Origin: Tsukamurella sp. PLM1
GTDB lineage: Bacteria; Actinomycetota; Actinomycetes; Mycobacteriales; Mycobacteriaceae
DNA: 64,000 nucleotides
Assembly (NCBI RefSeq): GCF_023168325.1
Contig: NZ_AP025688.1
Span: forward strand, 2,294,001-2,358,000
Direction of reading: 5' to 3'
This document shows, piece after piece, positions 39,726-52,202 of this stretch (positions are counted from its first letter, which is position 1; every line of letters begins with the position of its first letter). The notes under the pieces were generated by a model. That model made no database searches. It saw only the letters and a list, made by a program, of their open reading frames with translations, and had not been told where the DNA came from. The position numbers and the translations under genes were made by a program.

Positions 39726-41875
39726 TCAGAAGGGCGGCTGTTCGTCCTGCGGCAGCGCGCGGTGCGCTCCCGGGGCCGTGGAGCGCCGAGCACCTGGTCG
39801 ATACGATCCTCGACGATGCTGCGGGGCTCACGCGCGCGGGCGATCTCGTCCTCGACCGCCGCGATGTTCCGCTGACGGAGTCGCTCGCGGCGAGCGTGCT
39901 CACGCTGCAGGCGGGTCCGGCCGCCGGACTGGACGGTATCGGCGCCCGGATCGGCGTTCCCCGTTCCGACGCCGTCCGGCACGATCCATTCCACCCGCGC
40001 GAGGTCGGGGAACAGCGCCAGCACCGTACTGCTCGGGTCGACGATGTACCGTCGCCCGTCCGGCGAGGTCCAGAGGATCCTCCCGTCGCGGAGCCTGGCG
40101 TCGATCCACCTCCCCGCCGTCTTGACGTGGTGGTGCGCGATGCAGAGGGGCTGCAGGCAGTCAGCGGTCGTCCGTCCGCCGAGCTCGGGGGCGCGGTGGT
40201 CGAACTCGCGACTGTGGTCGAGTTGCGCTCGCGAGGCCGGGCGGTTGCAGTACGGGAACACACACCGCGGGATCGTGAGCCGCAGGTAGCGGTCGAGATC
40301 CACCGACGGCCGGTATCCGCGACTCCCCCGCGCCCGCACCACCGGCGCCGTACTCGGAGCGGCGGGCGACGGCGCGTCTGCACGCGGGGCCGCACCGCCT
40401 GAGTCGCCGCCCGGGTTCGGCAGCGGCCCGGAGGCCCTCCACCCCCACCGCCCGGGCCACTGTCCGGGTCATCGTCCGGGTCGCCGTCATCGGGATCGTC
40501 GTCATCGGGATCGTCGTCACCGGGATCGCCGTCATCGAGATCGTCGTCATCGGGGTCGTCGTCGCCACCGTCCGGGGCGTGGGCGTCCGGATCGTCACCG
40601 TCCGAGTGGTCGAAGGAGGAACCACCACCTGGTTCGGGAACCGGCCACGCGAATCCAGCGGAATCGTCGGCGAATTCGCCCGAGTGCTCCAGGTGGAGAA
40701 CGATCTCGGCGAACGCGAACGCGATGTCGAGCGTGCCGAGCGGGCCGACGTGAGTAGTGGCCGTACCGGACTCAGGAGAGTCGGAGCCGGCCGCGGGCAC
40801 GACCTCGTCCGTGATGCGGCGGCCGAACGGGCGGACCTTCGCATCGGGACGTTGCGCCAGCTCGCGGGCGTACTCCACAGAGATCGGTCCGTGCCCCACG
40901 AGGTACCCGGCAGCAGGCTGCTCGCCGGACGCCGCCGAGCCGGTGTGCTCGACCATGCTCGCGACTGTCCCCGTGCTCGCCGTCGCGGCCGCGCCGGCAT
41001 CGGCAACCGCGGCAGGTTCTGCGCCGGCGGCGCCATCCACGTCGCCCGCAGCTGTGTCCGCACAGCGCTCAGCCGCCGACTCGGCCTCTGCTGCCTCAGG
41101 GACGTCCCGCTCGTTGAGGACGACGTGGAAGAGGGTGACGAACCGGGTGACGGCACCGTCGGCGTCCGGCTCGCCGAAGAAGACGGCCTCGCGGTACCTG
41201 CAGTCCTCCGTCTCGCACTGGCAGCCCAGCGTGCCATAGCCGCGGGACAACTGCATCAGCCCATCGGCACGACGCTGCGGCACGGTGCGCGGGTCGCCGT
41301 CGCACACCGTAGTCACGATGTGGTCCAGCCGCGCGGACAGCTCGTTGATCGTGGGCGGGCAGCAGCGCGAACACCGCGCCCATGCCGTCCTCGTCCGGGC
41401 GGAACGTGACCCGCCGATCCCGCTCGGCGAGCTTGCGACGACGTTCGGCCGCTTCGTGGTCGAGCCGATCGACGATGGCATCCGCAGCCTCGCGCAGCGC
41501 GGGCAAGGACACCACCTCGAGCTCTCGCGTGAGCCGCTCGTGCAGCGCCGTGTCGTACTCACGTACCTGTTCGGCTCCGAGCGCACGCGCACGGCACAGG
41601 GCCGCCTCCGCCGCCTTCGGGGAGATCACATTCTCCCCGACCAGCCCGAACACCTTGGGCACCCGTTCCACGAGCCCGATCGCGGTCTCGACCGCGTGGC
41701 GCGCCGCCGCGGACCCCATCCGCAGGAGCGTGGACACCTGCGCGTCGAGCGCTTCCTCGGCGGCCGCCAGCCGCCGCCGGGCCTCCACCGCCTCCGCGTA
41801 CTCGCCGGGACGCGCCAGATACGCCGCCTCATCATCGGCGTACATCACCCGGTGCAGGGCGTAGAGCCCCGTCAT
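39726..41875 (-). CDS. DUF222-HNH endonuclease-like protein with Asp/Pro-rich middle (frame-interrupted)
   Basis: Member of the large actinobacterial 13E12/DUF222-HNH family. N-terminal DUF222 helices (FGLVGENVISPKAAEALCRA-type region; RLDHEAAERRRKLAERDRRV), a long low-complexity Asp/Pro/Gly segment (about 40450-40620), then the HNH domain: CVFPYCNRPASRAQLDHSRE and CIAHHHVKTAGRW with the zinc-binding cysteines and catalytic His. Frame changes near 41350, 40400 and 39770. ATG 41875 is provisional: the frame stays open upstream without a clear start, and a promoter lies at 42022-42049. Role unknown; family copies are often numerous and mobile-like. Confidence 0.75.
40450..40620 (-). repeat. Coding repeat for Asp/Pro/Gly tract in the HNH gene
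   Basis: Tandem imperfect copies of TCGTCATCGGGATCG on the plus strand, encoding runs such as DDDPDDGDPDDDP on the minus strand. Period is in multiples of three. Such tracts are prone to slippage and assembly error. Confidence 0.75.
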
Positions 41876-42021
41876 CGTCCGGCAGTACGCGACGTTCTCA
41901 GACCGGCGTTCTTCGAACAGAACCGCAGCGACCGCGCGCTCTTCACTCCGCGCACCCGCGAGCCCCAGGGAAGCAGATCCCCAGGTAGATCGCGTAGTGC
42001 CGCAGGAAGCGCCATGCCTCC

Positions 42022-42049
42022 ATAGTACACCCGTTCGAGTCTATTGCAA
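42022..42049 (-). promoter_or_regulatory. Promoter for the DUF222-HNH gene
   Basis: On the minus strand TTGCAA (42049-42044) is followed after 16 bases by TACTAT (42027-42022), a good sigma-A-type pair, directing transcription into the HNH gene from about 42014. Confidence 0.5.
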
Positions 42050-43363
42050 CTATGAATCGAGGATTCGAGTGACGCCCGATACGCCGTATCGTCCCTCGAG
42101 ATACGCCGCGACATCGCTGCGCACGGACCGCAACTGCCCGAAGTAGTCGTCGCCGGCGAGATATCGCGCATCCCGCATCGCCTCCAACGCCCCGTCGTGG
42201 CCGAACTCGAAGTCGACCCGCTCGAGCCGCCGCGACTGGTCCAGGGTCCGCCCATCCAGAACCAGCTGATACGCCGCGGATTCGAGCAGATCCCGCTCCG
42301 CCTGCTCGCCCGTCCGCTCGTAGCCGATCTCCACGGCGGCACGCTCGAGCACCGGCAGCAGGTCCGCGCGCACAGAGCTGCTCGATGCCATGGCCAACTC
42401 CGTCCAGGCCTCGCCCGCGCCCGGCAGGTCCGCCACGATCTCCGCCGCGAGTCCCGGGACGAACGACGAGTGGAGGGCCTCGCGCCGGTACGCGGCGATC
42501 AGCTCGCGGGCGCGCACCGTCGGGTCCGCGAAGTGCCGGTGCACCGCCGGCCCCACGCCCTCGTCGTACCGGACCTCCAGCCCGTCGATCACCGCCGAAC
42601 GCCGCCGATCGATCCGGTCGCGCACCTCCCAGTCCGGGAGGGTCCGAGACCCCGGGACCGTCTGCGGCGCAAGTAATGTCACGACCGCGGCGCGCACCCC
42701 GGGATCGCTGCTGCACATCGCCCAGTAGACGAGGCGCTCCACGACCTCCGCCCGGTCGCTCTCCTCAGTCGGCTCGTAGCCGATCGCGGCCGCCGCGCGA
42801 TCCACCAGATCGTCGAGCCCGTGCCCGCCCCGCCACACCGAGAGCTCGCGCCAGGCGGCACCGTCGGGCACCAGCGGCGCGAGTTCGGCGGCCAGGCCGG
42901 GCACGGACTCCGGCGGGATCAGGCCCCGGCGGTACGCCGCGATCACGTAGCGGGCCCGCGCCCCGGGCGCCGCGAAGTGGCGCCGCACCCCCGCCGAGAA
43001 CGTCACGGGGACCACGAATTCCCCGGGCCGGCGGGGTGGCGCCGCCAGGGCGGGCTCGGGTTCCGGAGCCCGACGGTGCCCCCGCGCGAGCGCCAGGAAC
43101 TGGGGCGCCCCGGCCATGACGCCGATGCCCGCGCCGAGGCCCAGCTTCTCGACGAACGGCGACGGATCCGGCGCGACCACGATCCGGACGGCAGTGAGCC
43201 CGAGAGCGACGGCGAGCCCGATCGCGAAGCCGATCCATCCGTCGCCGCGGGTCGGGGCGGCGGATTCCAGGTCGAAGAACGGCCCGAGCAGCACGCACAT
43301 CAGGATCACCGCGACGAGCGCTCCGGTGGCGCAGCCCGCGAAGCTCCAGAGGTACCCACTCAT
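42050..43363 (-). CDS. Membrane protein of unknown function with a duplicated cytoplasmic module
   Basis: Intact protein of 437 residues, ATG at 43363 overlapping the upstream gene's stop (ATGA). Three hydrophobic helices at the N-terminus (about 6-27, 43-63, 77-95), a Pro-rich linker, then two copies of a module of about 90 residues at 126-212 and 274-364. Each begins V-x-RHFA-x-P-x-x-RAR and continues IAAYRR and VPGLAAE. I do not recognise the module. The overlap with the next gene upstream means the two are co-translated and probably work together. Confidence 0.8.
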   Translation of the reverse strand: MSGYLWSFAGCATGALVAVILMCVLLGPFFDLESAAPTRGDGWIGFAIGLAVALGLTAVRIVVAPDPSPFVEKLGLGAGIGVMAGAPQFLALARGHRRAPEPEPALAAPPRRPGEFVVPVTFSAGVRRHFAAPGARARYVIAAYRRGLIPPESVPGLAAELAPLVPDGAAWRELSVWRGGHGLDDLVDRAAAAIGYEPTEESDRAEVVERLVYWAMCSSDPGVRAAVVTLLAPQTVPGSRTLPDWEVRDRIDRRRSAVIDGLEVRYDEGVGPAVHRHFADPTVRARELIAAYRREALHSSFVPGLAAEIVADLPGAGEAWTELAMASSSSVRADLLPVLERAAVEIGYERTGEQAERDLLESAAYQLVLDGRTLDQSRRLERVDFEFGHDGALEAMRDARYLAGDDYFGQLRSVRSDVAAYLEGRYGVSGVTRILDS

Positions 43364-44042
43364 GCAGCCACTTGTGCCGCAGTGCCGAACCGGGCTGCGA
43401 GCAACGGGAGTGCCCGGTCTCGGAACCCCTGGTCCACGGCGGGATCCCACGTCTTGTCAGCGCTTCGCAGGAAGGGATTCACGAGCCATGGGATCGAGGC
43501 CGCAAGCGTCGGGGACGACATGCGCCAGCCCCTGATCGCGGTCGCGTAGTGGATCGACCGCGACCACTCCACGTAGTCACCCGAATCCAGCGCGCGGAAC
43601 GTCCAGTAGGCGATCACGTCCGACGCGATGTCGGGCGCGGGGAACTCCCCACCCCGTCGAGCACCCGGGCGAATCCCTCGCGCCCGAAGTACTCCCGCGC
43701 CGGCGCCGGAATCGCCGCACGCGCGGCCGTCCGGGCGGTCTCGTCGCGGCGTATCGCGCGCGTGCTGCGCACCTTCGCGACGCTCAGCGCGAGCACGTAC
43801 GCGAGGGTGAACCCTGCGAACAGCGCGAACCCCGAGGCGAATTCGGAGTACTGCACGGTCCACGCGAGCACCAGCGCCACCGGATAGACACAGCCGAACC
43901 CGATGACGATGTCCAGCGGTCGGAAACCGAACCGCTTGTCACGCCCGAGGAACCACGCCAGGAGCAGCGTGACGGGCAGGAACACCATGAGACCGGCGAG
44001 CATGCCCGCCTGGTACGGATTGTCCGAGATCCATCGCTGCAT
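43360..44042 (-). CDS. Two-helix membrane protein of unknown function (frame-interrupted)
   Basis: About 227 residues, ATG at 44042 (MQRWISDNPYQAGMLAGLM). Hydrophobic helices at about 12-33, 43-64 and 70-88, then a basic linker (KVRSTRAIRRDETARTAARA) and a soluble C-terminus with DVIAYWTFRALDSGDYVEWS and SIPWLVNPFLRSADKTWDP. Frame change near 43640. Starts 43 bases after the gcvP stop in the same direction and is coupled to the duplicated-module gene. No family recognised. Confidence 0.7.
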
Positions 44043-44084
44043 AAGCGCAGCTTAACAAAAGCGAATACTCGGAGCGGTGGTGTG

Positions 44085-46909
<2,825 letters not shown>

Positions 46910-46959
46910 GACTCTGACCTCCGAGCAGGGGACGACGCCCTCCCCTCAGTCGCCGGCGG

Positions 46960-47077
46960 CTCCAGAGGCGCCCAACCCACGTGGTCCTGGTGCCTGAGAG
47001 ATTGACGGAGAGGTGTTGCTCCTTCGGCGCCCGGGGGCCCGTGCTCGACGGTGCCCGCTGGGCTCTCCCACGCGGTG
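46960..47077 (-). ncRNA. Glycine riboswitch upstream of gcvP
   Basis: Read on the minus strand: GTGGGAGAGCCC starts the element near 47077, then CGCCGAAGGAGCAACACCTC, CAATCTCTCAGGCACCAGGA, and a 3' GCGCCTCTGGAG. These are the conserved pieces of the glycine aptamer, ending about 50 bases before the gcvP GTG. One full aptamer is clear; a second full copy is not evident. Glycine binding is expected to turn gcvP on. Confidence 0.92.
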
Positions 47078-47130
47078 TTGCGACGCACGAAGATTCTAAC
47101 GCATTTCAACAGGACGCCCGTACGGTGAGG

Positions 47131-48324
47131 TCAGGCGGGGAGACGAGCCTCCACGACCTCGACGGCGCGCGCGAGTCCGCCCAGTTCGGCGAGCTCCGCG
47201 GCCAGTTCCTGCGCGCGCCCCGTGAGCGCCAGCGCCGCGTCGCACGCCGCCCCGAGCGTCGCCCCGCTCAGCACCTCGGGAACGGGTACGGCGATACCCG
47301 CCGCGGCGAGCATCGTCGCGTTCTCGAACTGGTCGGCTGCCTGCGGCGCGGTGACGACGGGAGTTCCGGTCAGCATCGCCTCACTGGCCCCGCCCATGCC
47401 GGCGTGCGAGAGGAAGACGTCGGTCTCCTGCAACACCCGCACCTGGTCGATCCACGGATGCACCTCGACGTTCGGCGGCACGGAACCGTCGAGGGCGGTC
47501 ACCGTCGACGGGTCCGTACGGCCCCCGACCTGCAGGATCACCCGCCAGTCGGGCCGCTGCGCGGCGAGGTCGCAGGCGGCGCGGTAGGTCGCGGGCTGAT
47601 CCGTGAAGGCGGAGCCGAACGAGACCAGGAGCGTCGTCGCACGGTCCGTCCCGCCCGACGGTGCCGCCGCGTCCGGCAGGCGGCGGGCGGGCCCGGTGAA
47701 GGTGTATCGCGTGCGGTCCACCCGGTCGGCGTTCGGCTGCATGGACGGCGCGATCAGGACGAGCGAGTGCTCCGGGCTGCCCAGGAAGTGCAGGGAGTCC
47801 TCGTCGATGCCGTGTCTCGCCAGCAGCGCATCCTGGCGGGCGAGCATGGCGATCCCGCGCGGGTCGGTGCGCAGCAGGGTGTGGAAGTCGGCCATGTCGT
47901 CGTCGTAGCCCTCCCAGGCAACGTAGGTCGGCGAGATCTGGAGGGTCGGGATCCCCCACTTCCTGGCCAGGACCACACTCATCGCCCCGGCGATGTCGTA
48001 GAGGATCAGGTCGGGACGGTCGTCCTCGTAGAGAGCGGACCATTGGGGCAGCTGGTTCTCGTACTCGTCGGCGAACAGGGTCAGCTGGTCGATGACGTCG
48101 CCGCCGTAGGCCTCGTCGTCGCCGGCCCCGGCCGCGTCGCCGATCTTCGGGAGCACGGAGTCGTAGGCGCGGAACTCGGCGCCGGTCCGCGCGATCGTCT
48201 CCCGCATGGACGGGTCGTCGACGTAGGTCACGCGGTGCCCGCGACGGACGAGTTCCGCAATGAGGTCCAGCGAAGGGAGCACGTGCCCCGGCGCGGGGAT
48301 GGAGAACATCGCGATGTGGGCCAT
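47131..48324 (-). CDS. MGT-family (macrolide-type) UDP-glycosyltransferase
   Basis: Intact GT1 enzyme of 397 residues, ATG at 48324. Catalytic His14 in SIPAPGHVLPSLDLI, and the donor-binding C-terminal region VFLSHAGMGGASEAMLTGTP with ADQFENA. It is nearest in appearance to OleD/OleI/Mgt enzymes that inactivate macrolides or glycosylate other lipophilic aglycones. Intrinsic macrolide resistance or natural-product glycosylation are both possible. Last gene of a minus-strand group with the hydrolase, sigma factor and DGPF protein. Confidence 0.88.
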   Translation of the reverse strand: MAHIAMFSIPAPGHVLPSLDLIAELVRRGHRVTYVDDPSMRETIARTGAEFRAYDSVLPKIGDAAGAGDDEAYGGDVIDQLTLFADEYENQLPQWSALYEDDRPDLILYDIAGAMSVVLARKWGIPTLQISPTYVAWEGYDDDMADFHTLLRTDPRGIAMLARQDALLARHGIDEDSLHFLGSPEHSLVLIAPSMQPNADRVDRTRYTFTGPARRLPDAAAPSGGTDRATTLLVSFGSAFTDQPATYRAACDLAAQRPDWRVILQVGGRTDPSTVTALDGSVPPNVEVHPWIDQVRVLQETDVFLSHAGMGGASEAMLTGTPVVTAPQAADQFENATMLAAAGIAVPVPEVLSGATLGAACDAALALTGRAQELAAELAELGGLARAVEVVEARLPA

Positions 48325-48393
48325 ACCGACCACGCTATGCCCCGGCAGGACGGCGGGGCACAGCGGATCGATCGCGGCGCACGCCACAGGCGC

Positions 48394-49680
48394 TCAGCGG
48401 CGCACCATCGTCGAGGCGTAACCGCCACCGCCGGGGTAGAACCAGGCACCGTCGAGCACCCGGTCCCCGTCGGCGAACTCGCCGCGGAAGTACGCCGGGC
48501 TGCCGGCCGGGCCCGCCCAGATGGTGAGGGTGTCCCCTCGAGCTCGTACGTGTAGTCGAGGGTGTTGCCCAGTGAGTCGTAGAACCTCGACGCCAGGGCC
48601 GAGCCCGCGGGCTCGCCGAACGGCTTGAGGTGGCCGATCACCTCGAGACCGGTGATCCGCTCGCCGAACTGCTCCAGTTCGACGTGCTGCATCAGGAAGT
48701 GCCTGCCCGACATCCACTCGTACCGCACGACGCCCTCGGCACCGCCGGTGACCGTCCACTCGCCGACGAGCCGGTCGAGTGCTGCGACGGCCGTGCTGGG
48801 CTCGGGGTGCGCGCCCGCCGCATCGACGCCGCTCCCCTCGATCCCCGACGGTGCCGCGATCCCGCGGAGGAACGCCCGCAGCTGCTCGGCCACCGGTTCC
48901 GGCGCGATCCAGAAGGCGGAGTGATCCTGCCCCTCGAGAGTGAGGACGGTGACGTTCGGCAGAAGCGCGGCGAGCGCGGCAGCCCCGCGCCGGATGAACT
49001 CCTCCCCGTTGCCGCCGACCGCGACGGCGATCGGAACCTCGATGTGCCAGCGGTCGGTCGGCAGCGGCGTCCCGTCCTGCAGGCCCGCGAGGATGCGGCC
49101 GTCGTAGGCGTAGGTGTGGGCGTAGCGCACCATCTCCCGCCAGGACGGGTCCTCCTTCATCATCGGCAGGTACTCGGCGGGGACGCGGATCATCTCGGTC
49201 ATGAAGTACTCGACCGCCTCGTCCCGGCGGCCGGCGGCCACGAGCGCCTCCTGGTGCGCGAGGTAACCGGCCGGTGCGGGGTCGCGGGAGTCGTCGACGA
49301 TGAACGGCGGCTCGTACAGGTAGACGCCCGCGACGCGGTCGCCGAGGGCGCTCGCCGCGTCGAGGGTCAGGCCGCACCCGCCGGACCCGGCGGCCAGGAA
49401 GGCCGGCCCGCCCACGGTGTCGAGGAGGGCTGCGAGATCGTCGACCTCGCGCGGGGTCGTACGGCTGCGGGTCGCCGCTGGCTCCGCGGCCACGGCGGTC
49501 GTAGGTGATCACCGAGAAGTCCCCGGCGAGCGCGGCCGCGAGTCCCGCGACGCCGGTACGGTCCTCGGCGACGTTGCTGACGATCACCATCGCCGGGCCG
49601 GACCCCGTGCGCTCGTAGGCGATGACGGTGCCGTCCGCTGAGGTGACGGTCGAGGTGACGGTGGTGCTGATGGCGTTCAT
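48394..49680 (-). CDS. Alpha/beta hydrolase fused to a DUF1579-like domain (frame-interrupted)
   Basis: About 428 residues, ATG at 49680 with GAAGGAG. N-terminal alpha/beta hydrolase (VISNVAEDRTGVAGL-like strand, FSVITYDRRGRGASGDP, nucleophile elbow LAAGSGGCG with Ser, and His in LEGQDHSAFWIAPEP). The C-terminal 130 residues (LDRLVGEWTVTGGAEGVVRY to FYPGGGGYASTMVRR) are a separate beta-barrel-like domain of the DUF1579 type. Frame changes near 49460 and 48540. Small hydrolases and DUF1579-like domains are frequent near ECF41/42 sigma factors, as here; substrate unknown. Confidence 0.82.
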   Translation of the reverse strand: MNAISTTVTSTVTSADGTVIAYERTGSGPAMVIVSNVAEDRTGVAGLAAALAGDFSVITYDRRGRGASGDPQPYDPARGRRSRSPPRHRGRAGLPGRRVRRVRPDPRRGERPRRPRRGRLPVRAAVHRRRLPRPRTGRLPRAPGGARGRRPPGRGGRVLHDRDDPRPRRVPADDEGGPVLAGDGALRPHLRLRRPHPRGPAGRDAAADRPLAHRGSDRRRGRRQRGGVHPARGCRARRASAERHRPHSRGAGSLRLLDRAGTGGRAAAGVPPRDRGTVGDRGERRRCGGRAPRAQHGRRSTRPARRRVDGHRRCRGRRAVRVDVGQALPDAARRTGAVRRADHRSRGDRPPQAVRRARGLGPGVEVLRLTGQHPRLHVRARGDTLTIWAGPAGSPAYFRGEFADGDRVLDGAWFYPGGGGYASTMVRR

Positions 49681-49786
49681 GGCGAGCTCCTTCGTGGTGT
49701 CCGGCCACCCCTTCGGCGGCCTTCACACGACACCTCGGAACCGACGCGCGGTTCTTGACGTCTCTCGCAGAATTTCTTCCGGCGGG

Positions 49787-51017
49787 TCACGCCGGTGGTT
49801 CGCCGGCCCTGTCCCGGAGGTATCGCGCCTCCACGTCGTTCGCCGTGAGGTCAGCGGCCGCGAGGAACTCCGCCCGCGCGACGTCGTCGCGTCCCGAGCG
49901 GGCCAACAGGTGCGCCCGGACCGCGTGTGCCCGCTGCGCGGTGAGCGGGTTCGCCAGCAACCCGTGCGCGCGGTCGAGGGTGTCGAGCAGGTCGAGGGCC
50001 TGCTGTTCGCCGTAGGCGTGGGCGACGGCGACGACCCGCGCCAGCATCACCGGCCCGCCCGGTTCGAGGTGTTCGAGCGCCAGGTAGAGAGCGGCGATCT
50101 GGGGCCAGTCCGTCTCCCGATCCGACGGCGCCTCGTCGTGCACCGCGGCGATCGCCGCCTGCAGCCGGTACGGGCCGACCGAGCCCTGCTGCCACACTGC
50201 CTCGATGAGGGCCGTGCCCTCCGCGATCATGGGGCGGTCCCACCGCGCGCGGTCCTGCTCCGCCGGGGACGAGCGCACCGTCGGCGTCGGCCCGCGCGTC
50301 CCGGCGGGCGTGGACGAGCAGCATGAGGGCGAGCAGGCCGGCGGATTCCGCGTCGTCGGGCACGTGGCGACACAACAGGCGCGCCAGGCGGATCGCCTCG
50401 GCCGCGAGATCGGTACGCACCAGCCGAGCGCCCGCCGTCGCCGTGTAGCCCTCGTTGAAAGCGAGGTAGAGAACCGTGCGGACCGACGCGGCACGGACCT
50501 CCAGGTCGTCGGCGGTGGAGAATTCGAACCGGGCTCCGGCCCTGCGGAGCTGCTGTTTGGCCCGGCTGATCCGCGCCGCCATGGTCTGCTCCGTGACACC
50601 GTGCGCGTGGGCGATCTCCGCGGTGCTCAGGCCTCCCACGGCGCGCAGCGTGAGGGCGACCCGTGAGGTGGCCGACAGCACGGGGTGGCAGCACAGCAGC
50701 AGCACGTGCAGGCTGTCGTCGACGGCAAGGGCCTCGGTTCCGCGCTCCGCGGCCGCCGCGTACTCCTCCGCGCGACGACGGTCCGCCTGCTGAGCCCGGA
50801 TGAGGTCGACCATGCGGCGGTAGCCGACGCGGATGAGCCATGAGCGCGGATCGTCGGGAACGCCCTCCTCCGGCCACTGCCGGGCGGCGGCGAGCATCGA
50901 TTCCTGCGCGGCGTCCTCCGCGGCGTCGAACCGCCCGAACCGGCGGGCGAGCGCGCCCACCACGTGCGGGGCCTCCGTCCGCAGCACGGTCTCGAGGTCG
51001 CGCGCGGGCACCGTCAA
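49787..51017 (-). CDS. ECF42-type RNA polymerase sigma factor with C-terminal TPR extension (frame-interrupted)
   Basis: About 410 residues. Sigma2 (DAAEDAAQESMLAAARQWP; WLIRVGYRRMVDLIRAQ) and sigma4 (LSTAEIAHAHGVTEQTMAAR) are followed by a long helical domain (VLYLAFNEGYTATAGA; DWPQIAALYLALEHLEPGGP) typical of ECF42, which lacks an anti-sigma factor and is encoded with DGPF proteins. That partner is directly upstream. TTG at 51017 overlaps the DGPF stop; GTG 51011 is an alternative start. Frame change near 50265. Confidence 0.9.
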
Positions 51018-51382
51018 GCGAAATCGTCGCCCATGATCGGGCGGATCTCCATCGGTTCGCCGAGTACGGCGACCATCCTGGCCACGATGTCCTTCGCCCG
51101 GTCGAGGCTCGAGACGTCGATGATCGCGAAGGAGGCGAGCACCTCCTTGAGCTCCGCGTACGGACCGTCGGTCACGACCACTGCGCCGTCCCGCTTCTGG
51201 ACCGTCGTGGACATCACGGGATGCCCCAGCCCCTCGGCGCTGACGAACTCGCCGGTGGCACGGAGCTCCGCCTCGAACTTCTGATACTCGGCGAACGCCG
51301 CGAGCGCATCCTCGGACGGTACGTCCGCCGTCGCGCCGTCCCAGGCCTCGGCCGGGGTGTAACCCAGGAGCAGGAACTTCAT
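51014..51382 (-). CDS. DGPF (YCII-like) protein
   Basis: Intact protein of 122 residues, ATG at 51382. YCII-related fold: MKFLLLGYTPAEAWDG, then the signature VTDGPYAELKEVLASFAIID and EIRPIMGDDF at the end. DGPF proteins are the conserved partners of ECF42 sigma factors and are thought to be regulated targets or modulators. Stop overlaps the sigma-factor start. It begins 13 bases after the MerR-type gene. Confidence 0.88.
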   Translation of the reverse strand: MKFLLLGYTPAEAWDGATADVPSEDALAAFAEYQKFEAELRATGEFVSAEGLGHPVMSTTVQKRDGAVVVTDGPYAELKEVLASFAIIDVSSLDRAKDIVARMVAVLGEPMEIRPIMGDDFA

Positions 51383-51395
51383 GGCGAGGTCGGAG

Positions 51396-52010
51396 CTACC
51401 CGGTGGCGCGGGCGCGGTTGCGGCGACGCGAGGCCAGCTCGTCCTCGGGCGCGGCCTCGGCGGCGGCGCCGTCGGCCCGCTCGCCGGGGAAGTCGGCGAT
51501 CGTGCCGGTGAGCTCGCGCATGGCGCCCGACACGGCGATGCCGAAGACGCCCTGGCCGTGCTGCAGCAGGTCCACGACCTCCTCGGCGCTGGTGCACTCG
51601 TACACGGTGGTGCCGTCGGAGAACAGGGTGATCCGGGCGAGGTCCTCGACGCCGCGCGACCGCAGGTGGTCGACCGCGACGCGGATGTTCTGCAGCGAGA
51701 TTCCGGTGTCGAGCAGGCGCTTGACGATCTTCAGGACGAGCACGTCCTTGAACGAGTACAGGCGCTGCGTGCCCGACCCGCCGGCGCTGCGGATGGACGG
51801 GACGACCAGCGAGGTGCGGGCCCAGTAGTCCAGCTGGCGATAGGTGATGCCGGCGATCTGGCAGGCGCTGGGGCCGCGGTAGCCGAGCAGCTCGTCGGGG
51901 ATCGTGTCATTGGGGAAGATGCCGGGGGCGATGTCGTCCAGCGCGCCCTGCGTGCCGACGGACGAATCCGTGTGCGGAGCGTTCTGCCCGGTGCCGTCCT
52001 GATCGGTCAC
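51396..52010 (-). CDS. MerR-type regulator, ResR/McdR-like (Rv1830)
   Basis: Intact protein of 204 residues, GTG at 52010. Winged helix-turn-helix GYRGPSACQIAGITYRQLDY with the wing WARTSLVVPSIRSAGGSGTQ, then KRLLDTGISLQNIRVAVDHL and an acidic/basic tail. By sequence and order it matches Rv1830, linked in mycobacteria to control of cell division and growth recovery after antibiotics. A long N-terminal polar extension precedes the DNA-binding domain. Confidence 0.88.
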   Translation of the reverse strand: MTDQDGTGQNAPHTDSSVGTQGALDDIAPGIFPNDTIPDELLGYRGPSACQIAGITYRQLDYWARTSLVVPSIRSAGGSGTQRLYSFKDVLVLKIVKRLLDTGISLQNIRVAVDHLRSRGVEDLARITLFSDGTTVYECTSAEEVVDLLQHGQGVFGIAVSGAMRELTGTIADFPGERADGAAAEAAPEDELASRRRNRARATG

Positions 52011-52202
52011 TGCCGTCTCCCTCGTGAGGTCCCGTGCGCACCTCAACGGTACGCCTGCCGCGTGGAGGCCGTCGGTGTAATTCCCTCGGTGCCATTCGCG
52101 GTGTTCGTCGTGAACGCTATGGCGCGCGGCGCCTCGAATCAACGCGACACACCCACAACCTCAAGTTGAACTTTAGGTCGAGACCGAATCGTGACCGAAG
52201 GG

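Noticed and set aside
40450..40620. Tandem repeat as a minisatellite or origin iteron
   Set aside because: It is in frame within the HNH gene and encodes an acidic linker; there is no AT-rich region or replication gene nearby.
41943..42716. Open frames opposite or out of frame across the HNH/duplicated-module junction as extra genes
   Set aside because: Arg/Gly-rich shadow frames; a promoter (42022-42049) and the neighbouring genes account for the region.
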